A stretch of DNA of 7,195 nt from Ignavibacteriales bacterium (lineage in GTDB: Bacteria; Bacteroidota; Ignavibacteria; Ignavibacteriales; Ignavibacteriaceae), in the NCBI GenBank assembly GCA_020061995.1, contig JAGUXE010000212.1:1-7195 (forward strand), given 5' to 3'. The notes beneath the pieces were generated by a model. That model was not told the DNA's origin and ran no database searches. It was given only the letters and a program-made list of their open reading frames with translations. Position numbers and translations under genes: made by a program. Shown here piece by piece: positions 1-7,153 of the stretch; the stretch's first letter is position 1; each line of letters starts with the position of its first letter.

Positions 1-130
1 GATAAAAGGGAATCTGGTGAACGCAGAGGAGGCAACTCAGCGTGTTTTGAGTTTGCCGATAGAGCCTCTTCAGACACAAGAAGAAACGATGTATGTGGTT
101 ACTTCAATGAAAGAATATTCTGGTTTATGA
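1..130 (+). CDS. DegT/DnrJ/EryC1/StrS-family aminotransferase, C-terminal fragment (5' truncated by window edge)
   Basis: Only the last 42 codons are visible. The reading frame starts at base 2 and ends at TGA 128-130. The tail carries the run AEEATQRVLSLPIEP, which closely resembles the conserved end of DegT/DnrJ/EryC1/StrS enzymes (an A-E-x-A-x-x-R-V-L-S-L-P pattern, then a Pro-rich turn and a final helix, here ending KEYSGL). Members of this family are PLP-dependent enzymes that transfer an amino group from glutamate or glutamine to a keto-sugar nucleotide in the cytoplasm. The PLP-binding lysine and the substrate site lie upstream of the window, so activity and sugar cannot be judged. Placement just before two sugar-nucleotide SDR genes fits an amino-sugar pathway. 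The family call is fairly sure from the tail motif alone; the substrate is unknown. Confidence 0.8.
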   Translation, partial: IKGNLVNAEEATQRVLSLPIEPLQTQEETMYVVTSMKEYSGL

Positions 131-202
131 AGATATTTACTGAATGTGTACAAGCAGTTAAATCAGAATATATTGCATTAATAGAAAAGAAAAAAATAAT
201 CA

Positions 203-209
203 AGAAGGA
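203..209 (+). promoter_or_regulatory. Ribosome binding site deciding the start of the first SDR gene
   Basis: The sequence AGAAGGA lies 8 nt before the ATG at 218 but only 2 nt before an in-frame TTG at 212. The normal Shine-Dalgarno spacing therefore favours ATG 218 and removes two residues from the longer reading. Confidence 0.6.
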
Positions 210-217
210 ATTTGAAA

Positions 218-1177
218 ATGGAAATTAAAGACAAGAAGGTAGTTATAACAGGTGGTGCTGGATTTATAGGAACTTCCATAGCAAAAAAACTCTTCAGGCA
301 CAACAGGGTTATCATCTTTGACAATTTACATAGAAATGCCCTCCAAAAAACAGAACTTTTAAAAAGTCCTAATGTGAGTTTTATTAAGGGAGATGTTCAG
401 GATATAAAGGTATTAATTAACGCAGTTAAAGGCGCAAACATTATAATTCATCTTGCTGCTATAGCCGGCGTAGATACAGTACTTGAGAGTCCTGTTAGAA
501 CCATGAAGGTAAATCTTATAGGAACTTTTAATGTGCTTGAGGCTGTTTTAAAAACAAAGGATACAGTTGAAAAGATTGTAGATTTTTCAACCAGTGAAGT
601 TTTCGGAACGCATGCTTATAGAGTGGAGGAACTTCATGTTACCCCTACATTAACAGTTGGAGAGGCACGTTGGACATATGCGATTAGTAAGCTTGCCGGA
701 GAATTTTTAGCTCACAGCTATTACATCGAGTTTGGGTTGCCTGCTGTAACGATAAGGCCATTCAATATTTATGGCCCTAATCAAGTCGGGGTGGGTGCTA
801 TACATCATTTTATTGTAAGAGCATTAAATGGCGATGACTTGTTAATAAATGGCGATGGTTCTCAGATTAGAGCTTGGTGCTATATTGATGATATAGTTGA
901 TGCTGTATTGGTTACTTTAGAGAAACCCGAGGCTACCGGTCAAGTATTTAATATAGGTAACCCAAGAAGTACGCTTACAGTATATGACCTTGCGCAACGT
1001 ATTATTAACCTGAGTAATTCAAAATCAAAGATAAGGTTTCAGCCTTTAAATTATATTGATGTCGAAATTCGAATCCCTAATATAGAAAAGGCAAAAACTA
1101 TTCTTAAATTCAATCCAAAAGTTGAATTGGATAAGGGATTAATCAAAACAATAGCTTGGTATAGAAAACAAAAATGA
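218..1177 (+). CDS. NAD-dependent epimerase/dehydratase (extended SDR), nucleotide-sugar modifying
   Basis: A 319-residue protein of normal length for extended short-chain dehydrogenases acting on nucleotide sugars (UDP-glucose epimerase, UDP-glucuronate decarboxylase or dTDP-glucose dehydratase types). Visible motifs are the Rossmann glycine loop TGGAGFIG (11-18), an acidic residue D35 at the end of strand 2 that favours NAD over NADP, GDV (58-60), HLAA (78-81), the STSEVFG segment (124-130) with the catalytic Ser/Thr, the YAISK pair Y154/K158, RPFNIYGPNQ (180-189), and the sugar-nucleotide binding stretch GDGSQIRAWCYIDD (212-225). All catalytic positions are intact. The start is ATG 218, supported by AGAAGGA at 203-209; a TTG at 212 is the alternative. 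Its TGA overlaps the next gene's ATG by 4 nt. Which reaction it performs (4-epimerisation, 4,6-dehydration or decarboxylation) cannot be fixed from motifs. Its GC content looks higher than that of the next three genes. Confidence 0.93.
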   Translation: MEIKDKKVVITGGAGFIGTSIAKKLFRHNRVIIFDNLHRNALQKTELLKSPNVSFIKGDVQDIKVLINAVKGANIIIHLAAIAGVDTVLESPVRTMKVNLIGTFNVLEAVLKTKDTVEKIVDFSTSEVFGTHAYRVEELHVTPTLTVGEARWTYAISKLAGEFLAHSYYIEFGLPAVTIRPFNIYGPNQVGVGAIHHFIVRALNGDDLLINGDGSQIRAWCYIDDIVDAVLVTLEKPEATGQVFNIGNPRSTLTVYDLAQRIINLSNSKSKIRFQPLNYIDVEIRIPNIEKAKTILKFNPKVELDKGLIKTIAWYRKQK

Positions 1178-2028
1178 AATTGAATCTGCTTATTACAGGT
1201 GCATCTGGATTTGTTGGAAGTAATCTAATCGAAACCTTGAAAAACGATTTTAATCTGATTGAAATAAATAGAAACAGAAGAAACTCCCATGCTAAACAAA
1301 TCATTTGGGATTATACATCTGATTTAAACGATATTGAAATAAATGAAGATATCCATGCGATTATACATCTATCAAGCATAGTTGGAATAAACACAGAAGA
1401 GACAATCATTGACTATTTTGACATAAATACTCGTTCAACACTTCAGCTTCTTGAATTAGGTCAGAAAATTGGTATAAAATTTTTTTTATATTTTTCTACA
1501 GGTGGAGTATATGGATATAAAGATTACAAAATAACAGAAAGATCCGCACCTAAGCCTATAGATTTTTATTCTATTACTAAATACCTGTCAGAAATTATAT
1601 GTAATACCTATAAAAGACGCTTTTTTGTGCAGATATTTAGGTTATTTTTCCCATATGGTAAGGGGCAAAGAAATAAACTGATACCATCTTTGATGAGTAA
1701 ATTAATTAATGAACAGGTAATCCGATTGAACAGTACCAATGGCAAACCTATAATTAACCCTGTTTATATTGATGATGTATGTGAAGTTGTAAAAAAATCA
1801 ATTATGATTAACGATTCATTTACTGTAAACATTGCTGGACCAGAAATAGTTTCGATCCAGGAACTATCTGAGTTTATAGCAAAAGAACTTCATAGAACAC
1901 CTAAATTTGAAATTGTGAAGGATAATCGGGTCAAAAATTTAATAGGTGATACCACCTTTTTGCAGTCAAAAGTACAATATGAACCAAAAATTGGAATAAT
2001 CGAGGGGATTAGGAGAATTATAAATTGA
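1174..2028 (+). CDS. NAD(P)-dependent epimerase/reductase (extended SDR), short form
   Basis: A 284-residue extended SDR. Motifs are the glycine loop GASGFVG (9-15), HLSS (65-68), FSTGGVYG (107-114), the catalytic YSITK with Y132/K136, and RLFFPYGKGQ starting at R155. A YIDD stretch sits in the C-terminal part, matching the same element in the upstream SDR. The position equivalent to the NAD-selecting Asp is N32 followed by R33 and further Arg residues, so NADP(H) may be preferred (inference). That would suit a keto-sugar reductase or an epimerase-reductase partner of the first SDR. The ATG lies inside ATGA with the upstream stop and no clear Shine-Dalgarno sequence precedes it, so translation is probably coupled. 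The gene is strongly AT-rich and includes an eight-T run at 1480-1487. The substrate is not known. Confidence 0.88.
   Translation: MKLNLLITGASGFVGSNLIETLKNDFNLIEINRNRRNSHAKQIIWDYTSDLNDIEINEDIHAIIHLSSIVGINTEETIIDYFDINTRSTLQLLELGQKIGIKFFLYFSTGGVYGYKDYKITERSAPKPIDFYSITKYLSEIICNTYKRRFFVQIFRLFFPYGKGQRNKLIPSLMSKLINEQVIRLNSTNGKPIINPVYIDDVCEVVKKSIMINDSFTVNIAGPEIVSIQELSEFIAKELHRTPKFEIVKDNRVKNLIGDTTFLQSKVQYEPKIGIIEGIRRIIN
2011..2015 (+). promoter_or_regulatory. Ribosome binding site supporting a TTG start for the radical SAM gene
   Basis: AGGAG lies 9 nt before TTG 2025, inside the end of the upstream SDR gene. No ATG is available near the N-terminus of the downstream protein, and the first conserved strand (KKILLIAPN) begins right after this TTG. 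The site therefore decides the start. Confidence 0.7.
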
Positions 2029-3374
2029 ATATAAAAAAAATACTGCTGATTGCACCTAATTTTATCATAAGGGATGAATATGGTGATCCAGCAGATCCAC
2101 CTATTGGTATTCTTTATATAGCTGCGGTTTTAGAAAGCAAAAAATATGAAGTTGCAATAATAGATGCAAATATTGAAAACTTATCAGATAACGAAATTTT
2201 AAGTCGCATAGTATTATTTTCACCTGATATAGTTGGGATAAGTTGTAACTATTCGCCGCTTCATAATCCAACAATACACTTGGCCCAACTCATCAAAAAA
2301 AAATTAAATAAAAATATTATTGTAGTTGCTGGTGGTAATCATGCAACTGCCTCTGATGAATATTTACTTAAATCGTCAGAAGGCAATATTGACTTTATAT
2401 GTAAAGGCGAAGGAGAAACAAGTTTTCCCGAACTAATTAATGGATTAGAAAGCAACAGAACACCAGAAGAAATAAAAGGAATCTCCTTCTATAATAAAGC
2501 AGAAATTATTTCTAATACCAGCCTGCAGATAATTGACGACCTCGATAGTCTGCCTATCCCGGCTTATCATTTAGTTCCAATCGGAAAGTATAAAAGATAT
2601 AACATAATTTCGAGTAGAGGATGTCCATATGCATGCACCTATTGTGCATCAAAAGTCATAGCCAAAAAAATGAGATATAGGAACCCTAAAAAGGTAGTTG
2701 ATGAGATAGAATTTTTACTGGACAAATATGGGCAAAAACACTTTTGGTTCTCAGATGATACATTTACTGCAAACTTTAGACATACTGAAGAGCTTATGGA
2801 TGAACTAATAGTGCGGCAGTTAAATATCTCTTGGAGTTGTCTTACACGTGTAAATGTTACTAGAGAGCAACTTTTAATGAAAATGAAAAGAGCAGGTTGC
2901 ATGTATATCTCTTATGGTGTTGAATCGGGTGATCCAGGAATAATCAAAAAAATGGATAAGCGAATAACTTTGGAAAATGTTAGAAATGCGCTTCATATAA
3001 CCAAGGAAGTAGGTCTCAGGATGTATTGTTTTTTCTTAGTTGGATATCCAGGAGAGACTAAGGAGACGATAGAAAAAAGTTATAAGTTAATTAAAGATAC
3101 TAGGCCGGATGGCGTAAGTTTCGCTATAGTTATTCCCCTTCCAGGAACCAGATTATTTCATGAACTGCATAATAAAGGTTTGATTTCTTACGAAGAACTT
3201 CAGTGGGATTATTTATTTGCTAAAGTCCCCGGGAATTATAAATATGAGAAATATGCTGCAACGCTTGCTTCAAGATGGTGTAACCTGACACCTCAAGAAT
3301 TAATCGATGCCTGTATAAAGGGAGAAAACCTGCTCAAAGATGAAACAATTGCGAATCCTTCATGCACCAATTGA
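2025..3374 (+). CDS. B12-binding-domain radical SAM protein
   Basis: A 449-residue protein of the usual length for cobalamin-type (class B-like) radical SAM enzymes. Residues 1 to about 150 look like the B12-binding Rossmann domain: a first strand KKILLIAPN, PPIGILYIAAVLE (25-37), DIVGIS (68-73), VVAGGNHAT (100-108) and CKGEGE (126-131). The DxHxxG cobalamin-ligand motif is not seen, which is common in this class. The radical SAM core begins at RGCPYACTYC, whose C200, C204 and C207 form the CxxxCxxC that binds the 4Fe-4S cluster. GVESGD (298-303), LVGYPGET (338-345) and IPLPGT (370-375) follow in the expected order. The C-terminal tail is short and not recognised. Relatives methylate or rearrange unreactive carbons in lipids, cofactors and natural products; the substrate here is unknown. 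The TTG start is backed by AGGAG at 2011-2015 and overlaps the previous stop as TTGA. The last 35 nt overlap the next gene. Confidence 0.9.
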   Translation: MNIKKILLIAPNFIIRDEYGDPADPPIGILYIAAVLESKKYEVAIIDANIENLSDNEILSRIVLFSPDIVGISCNYSPLHNPTIHLAQLIKKKLNKNIIVVAGGNHATASDEYLLKSSEGNIDFICKGEGETSFPELINGLESNRTPEEIKGISFYNKAEIISNTSLQIIDDLDSLPIPAYHLVPIGKYKRYNIISSRGCPYACTYCASKVIAKKMRYRNPKKVVDEIEFLLDKYGQKHFWFSDDTFTANFRHTEELMDELIVRQLNISWSCLTRVNVTREQLLMKMKRAGCMYISYGVESGDPGIIKKMDKRITLENVRNALHITKEVGLRMYCFFLVGYPGETKETIEKSYKLIKDTRPDGVSFAIVIPLPGTRLFHELHNKGLISYEELQWDYLFAKVPGNYKYEKYAATLASRWCNLTPQELIDACIKGENLLKDETIANPSCTN

Positions 3375-4371
3375 AATCGCTGGACAAATGGGGATACTAT
3401 CAAAAGCTCAGAGAAGCTTGGGCCATAAATCTACTTCTGTTAGCTATTATGATCATCTTTTCAAATATGCCTGCGATAAAAATTTACGACTAAATTCTTA
3501 TCATATAAGGCATGGAGGAATAATTTTTGCAAATATAAAAAAATTGTGTTTTTTTATACATGCCCTTATTTTATATAATGTTTTTCATTTCCATTTTGGT
3601 GTTACCCTAATTTATAACTATTTAGATTTACCAATACTTAAGTTTTTTAGAAAAAAAATTGTTATGCATTTTTGGGGAGATGATGTACGACGGTCTGAAA
3701 TTTCAGAAGCAAATAATAAATATTATAAACTTGCCGGGTATATTAAAGATGATAAAAAAGTATCTGATAAGCTAAGGAAACTATCAAAATATGTTGATAC
3801 CGTAATAATTCCAAATTATGAACTTCTTGAACATGTAAAAAACTATTTTAATGATGTAAAAATTATTCGTCAGGCAATCAATATTTCTGATTATAGTCCA
3901 AAATATCCTGAACCAGAAACATGCACACCTTTCATTGTACATGCTCCGAGTGATAAAGATATAAAAGGTACGAAATTCATTGTTAAAGCCATTAATAGAC
4001 TAAGGGACAAATATATATTTAAATTCAAACTTGTTCATGGTATTTCTCATGACGAAGCTGAAAGAATTTACCAAAGCGCAGATATCATAATTGATCAACT
4101 TATTTTGGGTGAGTATGGTCTTGTGTCCATAGAGGCTATGGCTTTTGGAAAACCGGTTGTCTGTTTTATTCGAGATGATATCAGGTCACTCTATAAAGAT
4201 TTACCAATTGTTAGTGCCACCCCTGAAAATATTGAAGAAAAGATCGAATGGCTCTTGAAAAATCCTCAAGCAAGGACTGAGTTGGGAAGGGCAGGAAGAA
4301 GTTTTGTTGAAGCAAATCATGATTCTCGAACCATTGCAAAGCAACTTATAGAAATCTATGATGGGATATAA
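3340..4371 (+). CDS. Glycosyltransferase, GT4-like (GT-B fold)
   Basis: A 343-residue protein resembling GT4-type retaining glycosyltransferases, which would transfer a sugar from a nucleotide donor to a lipid-linked acceptor at the cytoplasmic membrane face. The N-terminus RILHAPIEIAGQ resembles the first strand and acceptor loop. HFWGDDVR (110-117) matches the HxxGxD-type motif. In the C-terminal half the donor-site segment is EYGLVSIEAMAFGKPVV, starting at E258. Aligned with the usual E-x7-E motif, the second Glu is E265 but the first position is G257, so the first Glu seems missing or replaced by a neighbour. It starts with ATG 3340 inside the radical SAM gene (35-nt overlap). The purine stretch AAAGGGAG ending at 3324 is 15 nt away, rather far, so re-initiation or coupling is likely. 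It is among the most AT-rich genes in the window. Donor and linkage cannot be predicted. Confidence 0.82.
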   Translation: MKQLRILHAPIEIAGQMGILSKAQRSLGHKSTSVSYYDHLFKYACDKNLRLNSYHIRHGGIIFANIKKLCFFIHALILYNVFHFHFGVTLIYNYLDLPILKFFRKKIVMHFWGDDVRRSEISEANNKYYKLAGYIKDDKKVSDKLRKLSKYVDTVIIPNYELLEHVKNYFNDVKIIRQAINISDYSPKYPEPETCTPFIVHAPSDKDIKGTKFIVKAINRLRDKYIFKFKLVHGISHDEAERIYQSADIIIDQLILGEYGLVSIEAMAFGKPVVCFIRDDIRSLYKDLPIVSATPENIEEKIEWLLKNPQARTELGRAGRSFVEANHDSRTIAKQLIEIYDGI

Positions 4372-4385
4372 AAACCTAAGGTCAG

Positions 4386-4407
4386 CGATAAGCAGTCCCG
4401 CTTATTG
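4386..4407 (+). other. Inverted repeat (possible RNA hairpin) in the gap before the flippase gene
   Basis: CGATAAGC (4386-4393) pairs with GCTTATTG (4400-4407), giving an 8-bp stem with one G-U pair and a 6-nt loop. It lies in the 62-nt gap 4372-4433, the only untranslated space between the SDR genes and the window end. No T-tract follows, so it does not look like an intrinsic terminator. A role in mRNA processing, stability or attenuation is possible, as is chance. Confidence 0.4.
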
Positions 4408-4421
4408 GAAACTTTATCTCT

Positions 4422-4426
4422 GGAGA
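4422..4426 (+). promoter_or_regulatory. Ribosome binding site supporting a TTG start for the flippase gene
   Basis: GGAGA lies 7 nt before TTG 4434. The reading frame is open upstream to a TAA at 4389-4391 but contains no ATG or GTG there. The TTG with this site is therefore the best start. Confidence 0.6.
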
Positions 4427-4433
4427 CTACTGT

Positions 4434-5876
4434 TTGGTTGAAAAATTTAAAAGACTACTGAAAGACTCCTTTATCTACGGCCTGGAACGGTATCTTGCTG
4501 CCTTTGCCGGTGTATTTCTGGTCCCTGTTTATACAAGAATATTTACCCCTGATGACTATGGAGTAATTGAAGTTATCAATACAATCATCTCAATAGTTGC
4601 GGTCTTTGCTGTATTAGGTATGGATTCAGCTCTCGCATTTCATTTTTATGATACAAAAGAAGAGAAAGATCGCAAGATAATTATTTCAACTAATTTTCTT
4701 TTTCGCATTGCTTTTATCTGCCTTCTTTCTATGATACTGATCATTGCTGCTGACTTTATATCTGAGAAGTTTCTGAAATCTCTTGAAAAGGCAATATACC
4801 TCAAGATAGCCATAGTGACTCTTTTATTTGGTAGTATTTTAGGTTTCTGCCTGGATTTACTCAGGTTCAGGTTAAAACCAGTAAGGTTCAGCATAGTTTC
4901 TCTTGGAAGCACAACATGTGTAATAGCCCTGTCAATATATTTGGTCGTTTACCTCAAGGCAGGACTTTATGGAGTTTTTGGGGCTAATGTCATTACGGGA
5001 TTAATCTTTGCGGTAGTTGCGGTTTGGATGAATAGAGGTCAGATAAAAATTCTTTTTTCAGCAATAAGGCTAAAAAGGATGTTGGCTTATGGTCTGCCAT
5101 TGGTTCCTGCGAGCGTAAGTATATGGGTGGTTGGGTTTTCAGACAGATTTTTTTTGACAACTTATTCTACTTTACAAGAAGTTGGGCTCTACTCCATCGG
5201 ATATAAACTTAGTATGGTGCTTTCTCTCATAACAGCAGCTTTTCAGATGGCATGGGGACCCCTTGCTTTTTCAATAAAAGATGAACCAGATGCCAGGGTC
5301 TTCTATTCGAGGGTTCTTACCTATTACCTTGTTGTTACGACAGTTGCGGCCTTAATTCTTTCCGTATTTGCTAAGGAAATCCTTATGGTATTTACAACAT
5401 CAGCATTTGTAGGAGGTTATAGGGTAGTTGGTCTTCTCGTGTATAGTATCATTTTTAGTGGAGCCTATTATATTTTTGCCATAGGCGTAAATTTGACCGG
5501 AAAAACAGCCTATATCAGCTGGACAACAGGTGTCGCTGCAATTTCTAATATTATTCTGAACTTTATATTAGTTCCCAGATACGGTATGATGGGAGCTGCT
5601 ATCTCAAGTGTCATTGCTCAGGGAATATCAGCATATCTCCTATATCTTATCTCGCAGAAATTTTATCCAATAGAATATGAAATATCAAAAATAGTAAAGA
5701 TAGTTATATTAAGTGCGATTTTGATCTTTTTAGGAGTTAATGCGGAGACTATATTCGTTAAGGCCGCAATCCTGTTTTTATATCCGATTCTTTTATTAAC
5801 TGTAAGAATAATAGGAAGGCAGGAAATTTACGCCTTGCGAGATATTATCTTGAGAATAAAACCTTTTACTGGATGA
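4434..5876 (+). CDS. Polysaccharide flippase, Wzx-like (MATE/MOP superfamily)
   Basis: A 480-residue integral membrane protein of typical flippase length. The N-terminal stretch with GVFLVPVYTRIFTPDDYGVI (26-45) is characteristic of the polysaccharide biosynthesis (Wzx/RfbX-like) branch, in which a helix is followed by a YTR-hxTPxDYG element. About 14 hydrophobic segments can be read, roughly at 13-33, 43-62, 86-106, 122-139, 153-173, 179-199, 217-237, 250-275, 295-313, 330-352, 360-380, 385-405, 417-435 and 438-458. The family moves undecaprenyl-linked oligosaccharide units from the inner to the outer face of the cytoplasmic membrane. The TTG start is preceded by GGAGA (4422-4426). It is separated from the previous gene by 62 nt holding a hairpin, and its stop overlaps the next ATG as ATGA. 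Its base composition is clearly less AT-rich than that of the gene just before it. Substrate specificity cannot be read from sequence. Confidence 0.92.
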   Translation: MVEKFKRLLKDSFIYGLERYLAAFAGVFLVPVYTRIFTPDDYGVIEVINTIISIVAVFAVLGMDSALAFHFYDTKEEKDRKIIISTNFLFRIAFICLLSMILIIAADFISEKFLKSLEKAIYLKIAIVTLLFGSILGFCLDLLRFRLKPVRFSIVSLGSTTCVIALSIYLVVYLKAGLYGVFGANVITGLIFAVVAVWMNRGQIKILFSAIRLKRMLAYGLPLVPASVSIWVVGFSDRFFLTTYSTLQEVGLYSIGYKLSMVLSLITAAFQMAWGPLAFSIKDEPDARVFYSRVLTYYLVVTTVAALILSVFAKEILMVFTTSAFVGGYRVVGLLVYSIIFSGAYYIFAIGVNLTGKTAYISWTTGVAAISNIILNFILVPRYGMMGAAISSVIAQGISAYLLYLISQKFYPIEYEISKIVKIVILSAILIFLGVNAETIFVKAAILFLYPILLLTVRIIGRQEIYALRDIILRIKPFTG

Positions 5877-7153
5877 ATGGATTTTTTATCATGTTGAAGA
5901 AAGAATTACCAAAGGTATGTATGTTTGTAATGAATCCTGTAACATCTGATCCACGCGTTATGCGTGAGGCAAAGACATTGGTAGATCATGGATACGATAT
6001 AACTATTGTAGGATTAGGTGAAGACAGATATACGGAGTTTAGCAGTAATGGAATTAAAATTATTTTATTAAAAAAGCCATTCATTTATAGGATTGCATTA
6101 AAGATAAAGAAAAACCAGGTAATCAACAAAACAATGATACAGAGGAATCATGATATCGAGGAAAGCGCAACTTATTTGTTAAACATAATAAGATTTATCA
6201 AAAAGATCATATATGACATCGGAGAAATCAGCTACGTCTTGTCGACAAATATTGCTATGACATTTGTGGGAAGCAAGATCGGAGCAGATATGTATCATAG
6301 CCATGACTTGAATACGTTATTGACGGGCTATCTATCTTCAAAGCTCAAGAGAGCAAAACTTATCTATGATTTTCACGAGGCATATGCTGAACAGTTTCCT
6401 CCAGGCACTTATACAAAAATGTGGCAATTATTCTATTCATTTCTTGAAAAAAATTTAATAAAAAAATCTGATAGGTTGATTACCATTTGTGAGTCACTCA
6501 GAAATTGGGCGATAGAGTGTTATGGACTGTCCGAAATTGCTGTTATAATGAATGCCTCAACGTATGTTAAACCAGATATTTTGTCTAAAAACGGTGGGAA
6601 AAAGATTGTGCTTTATCACGGTATTTACATGAAAGATCGTGGACTTGAGCAACTTGTTGAAAGTGCAAAATATTTTGCTCCTGAAACCAAGTTAATTTTT
6701 AGAGGAAAAGGTGAAGTAGAGCCGATCTTAAGGTCAATCGTTAAGAATGAAAGGCTTGAGGATAAAGTCGAGTTTGTTCCACCGGTTAAAATGGAAGAAC
6801 TTGTGAAATATGCTTCTGAAGCTGACATAGGAATTATACCCTATATAGCAACCAATCTTAATAATAAATTTGCTACACCTAATAAGCTATTTGAATACAT
6901 GATGGCTGGATTAGCAATTGCAGGAAGCGATTTGCCGGAACTGAGGAATATTATTATTGGAAACAACCTCGGAAAGGTCTTTGACCCAACAGATCCAAAA
7001 GATATTGCAAGGGCTATAAATGAAATGCTTTCCGATGAGGAGCTTCTAACTGAAATGAAAAACAATTCCCTTAAGGCAGCAAGAGATAAATACAACTGGG
7101 AAAAGGAAAGTCAAAAACTTATAGCTCTCTATGAGACTTTATGTGCGGAATAG
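5873..7153 (+). CDS. Glycosyltransferase family 4-type (GT-B fold)
   Basis: A 426-residue GT-B glycosyltransferase of normal length. It opens with the typical strand and loop CMFVMNPVTSDPRVMREA. HSHDLN (142-147) and YDFHE (165-169) mark the N-terminal acceptor domain. The C-terminal donor domain has LYHGIYMKDRGLEQL, FRGKGE, and FATPNKLFEYMMAG (333-346) with E341, the element usually written P-x-K-x-x-E-Y-M that contacts the nucleotide-sugar. It would add one sugar to the growing lipid-linked unit in the cytoplasm. It starts at ATG 5873 within ATGA shared with the flippase stop. An in-frame ATG at 5891 gives a protein six residues shorter that begins closer to the conserved strand, and neither has a good Shine-Dalgarno sequence. 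Its last 13 nt overlap the asparagine synthetase start. Donor and linkage are unknown. Confidence 0.9.
   Translation: MNGFFIMLKKELPKVCMFVMNPVTSDPRVMREAKTLVDHGYDITIVGLGEDRYTEFSSNGIKIILLKKPFIYRIALKIKKNQVINKTMIQRNHDIEESATYLLNIIRFIKKIIYDIGEISYVLSTNIAMTFVGSKIGADMYHSHDLNTLLTGYLSSKLKRAKLIYDFHEAYAEQFPPGTYTKMWQLFYSFLEKNLIKKSDRLITICESLRNWAIECYGLSEIAVIMNASTYVKPDILSKNGGKKIVLYHGIYMKDRGLEQLVESAKYFAPETKLIFRGKGEVEPILRSIVKNERLEDKVEFVPPVKMEELVKYASEADIGIIPYIATNLNNKFATPNKLFEYMMAGLAIAGSDLPELRNIIIGNNLGKVFDPTDPKDIARAINEMLSDEELLTEMKNNSLKAARDKYNWEKESQKLIALYETLCAE

Noticed and set aside
147..174. Possible sigma70-like promoter TGTACA, 16-nt spacer, TATATT before the first SDR
   Set aside because: The match is only partial (4/6 and 5/6) and such matches are expected by chance in AT-rich DNA. 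The genes look like one operon, so no promoter is needed here.
212..217. TTG at 212 as the start of the first SDR
   Set aside because: The purine-rich AGAAGGA ends only 2 nt before it but 8 nt before ATG 218, which fits ribosome spacing better.
2639..2902. Open frame on the - strand inside the radical SAM gene
   Set aside because: It lies wholly within a well-supported gene, shows no family motif and is best explained as a shadow frame. The same applies to the - strand frames at 4646-4912, 6625-6828 and 6841-7095.
4386..4407. Intrinsic terminator between the first glycosyltransferase and the flippase
   Set aside because: The stem is short, has a G-U pair and is not followed by a T-tract, so it is listed only as an inverted repeat.
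4392..4433. N-terminal extension of the flippase into the upstream gap
   Set aside because: The frame is open there but has no ATG or GTG, whereas TTG 4434 has a well-placed GGAGA and gives a normal flippase N-terminus.
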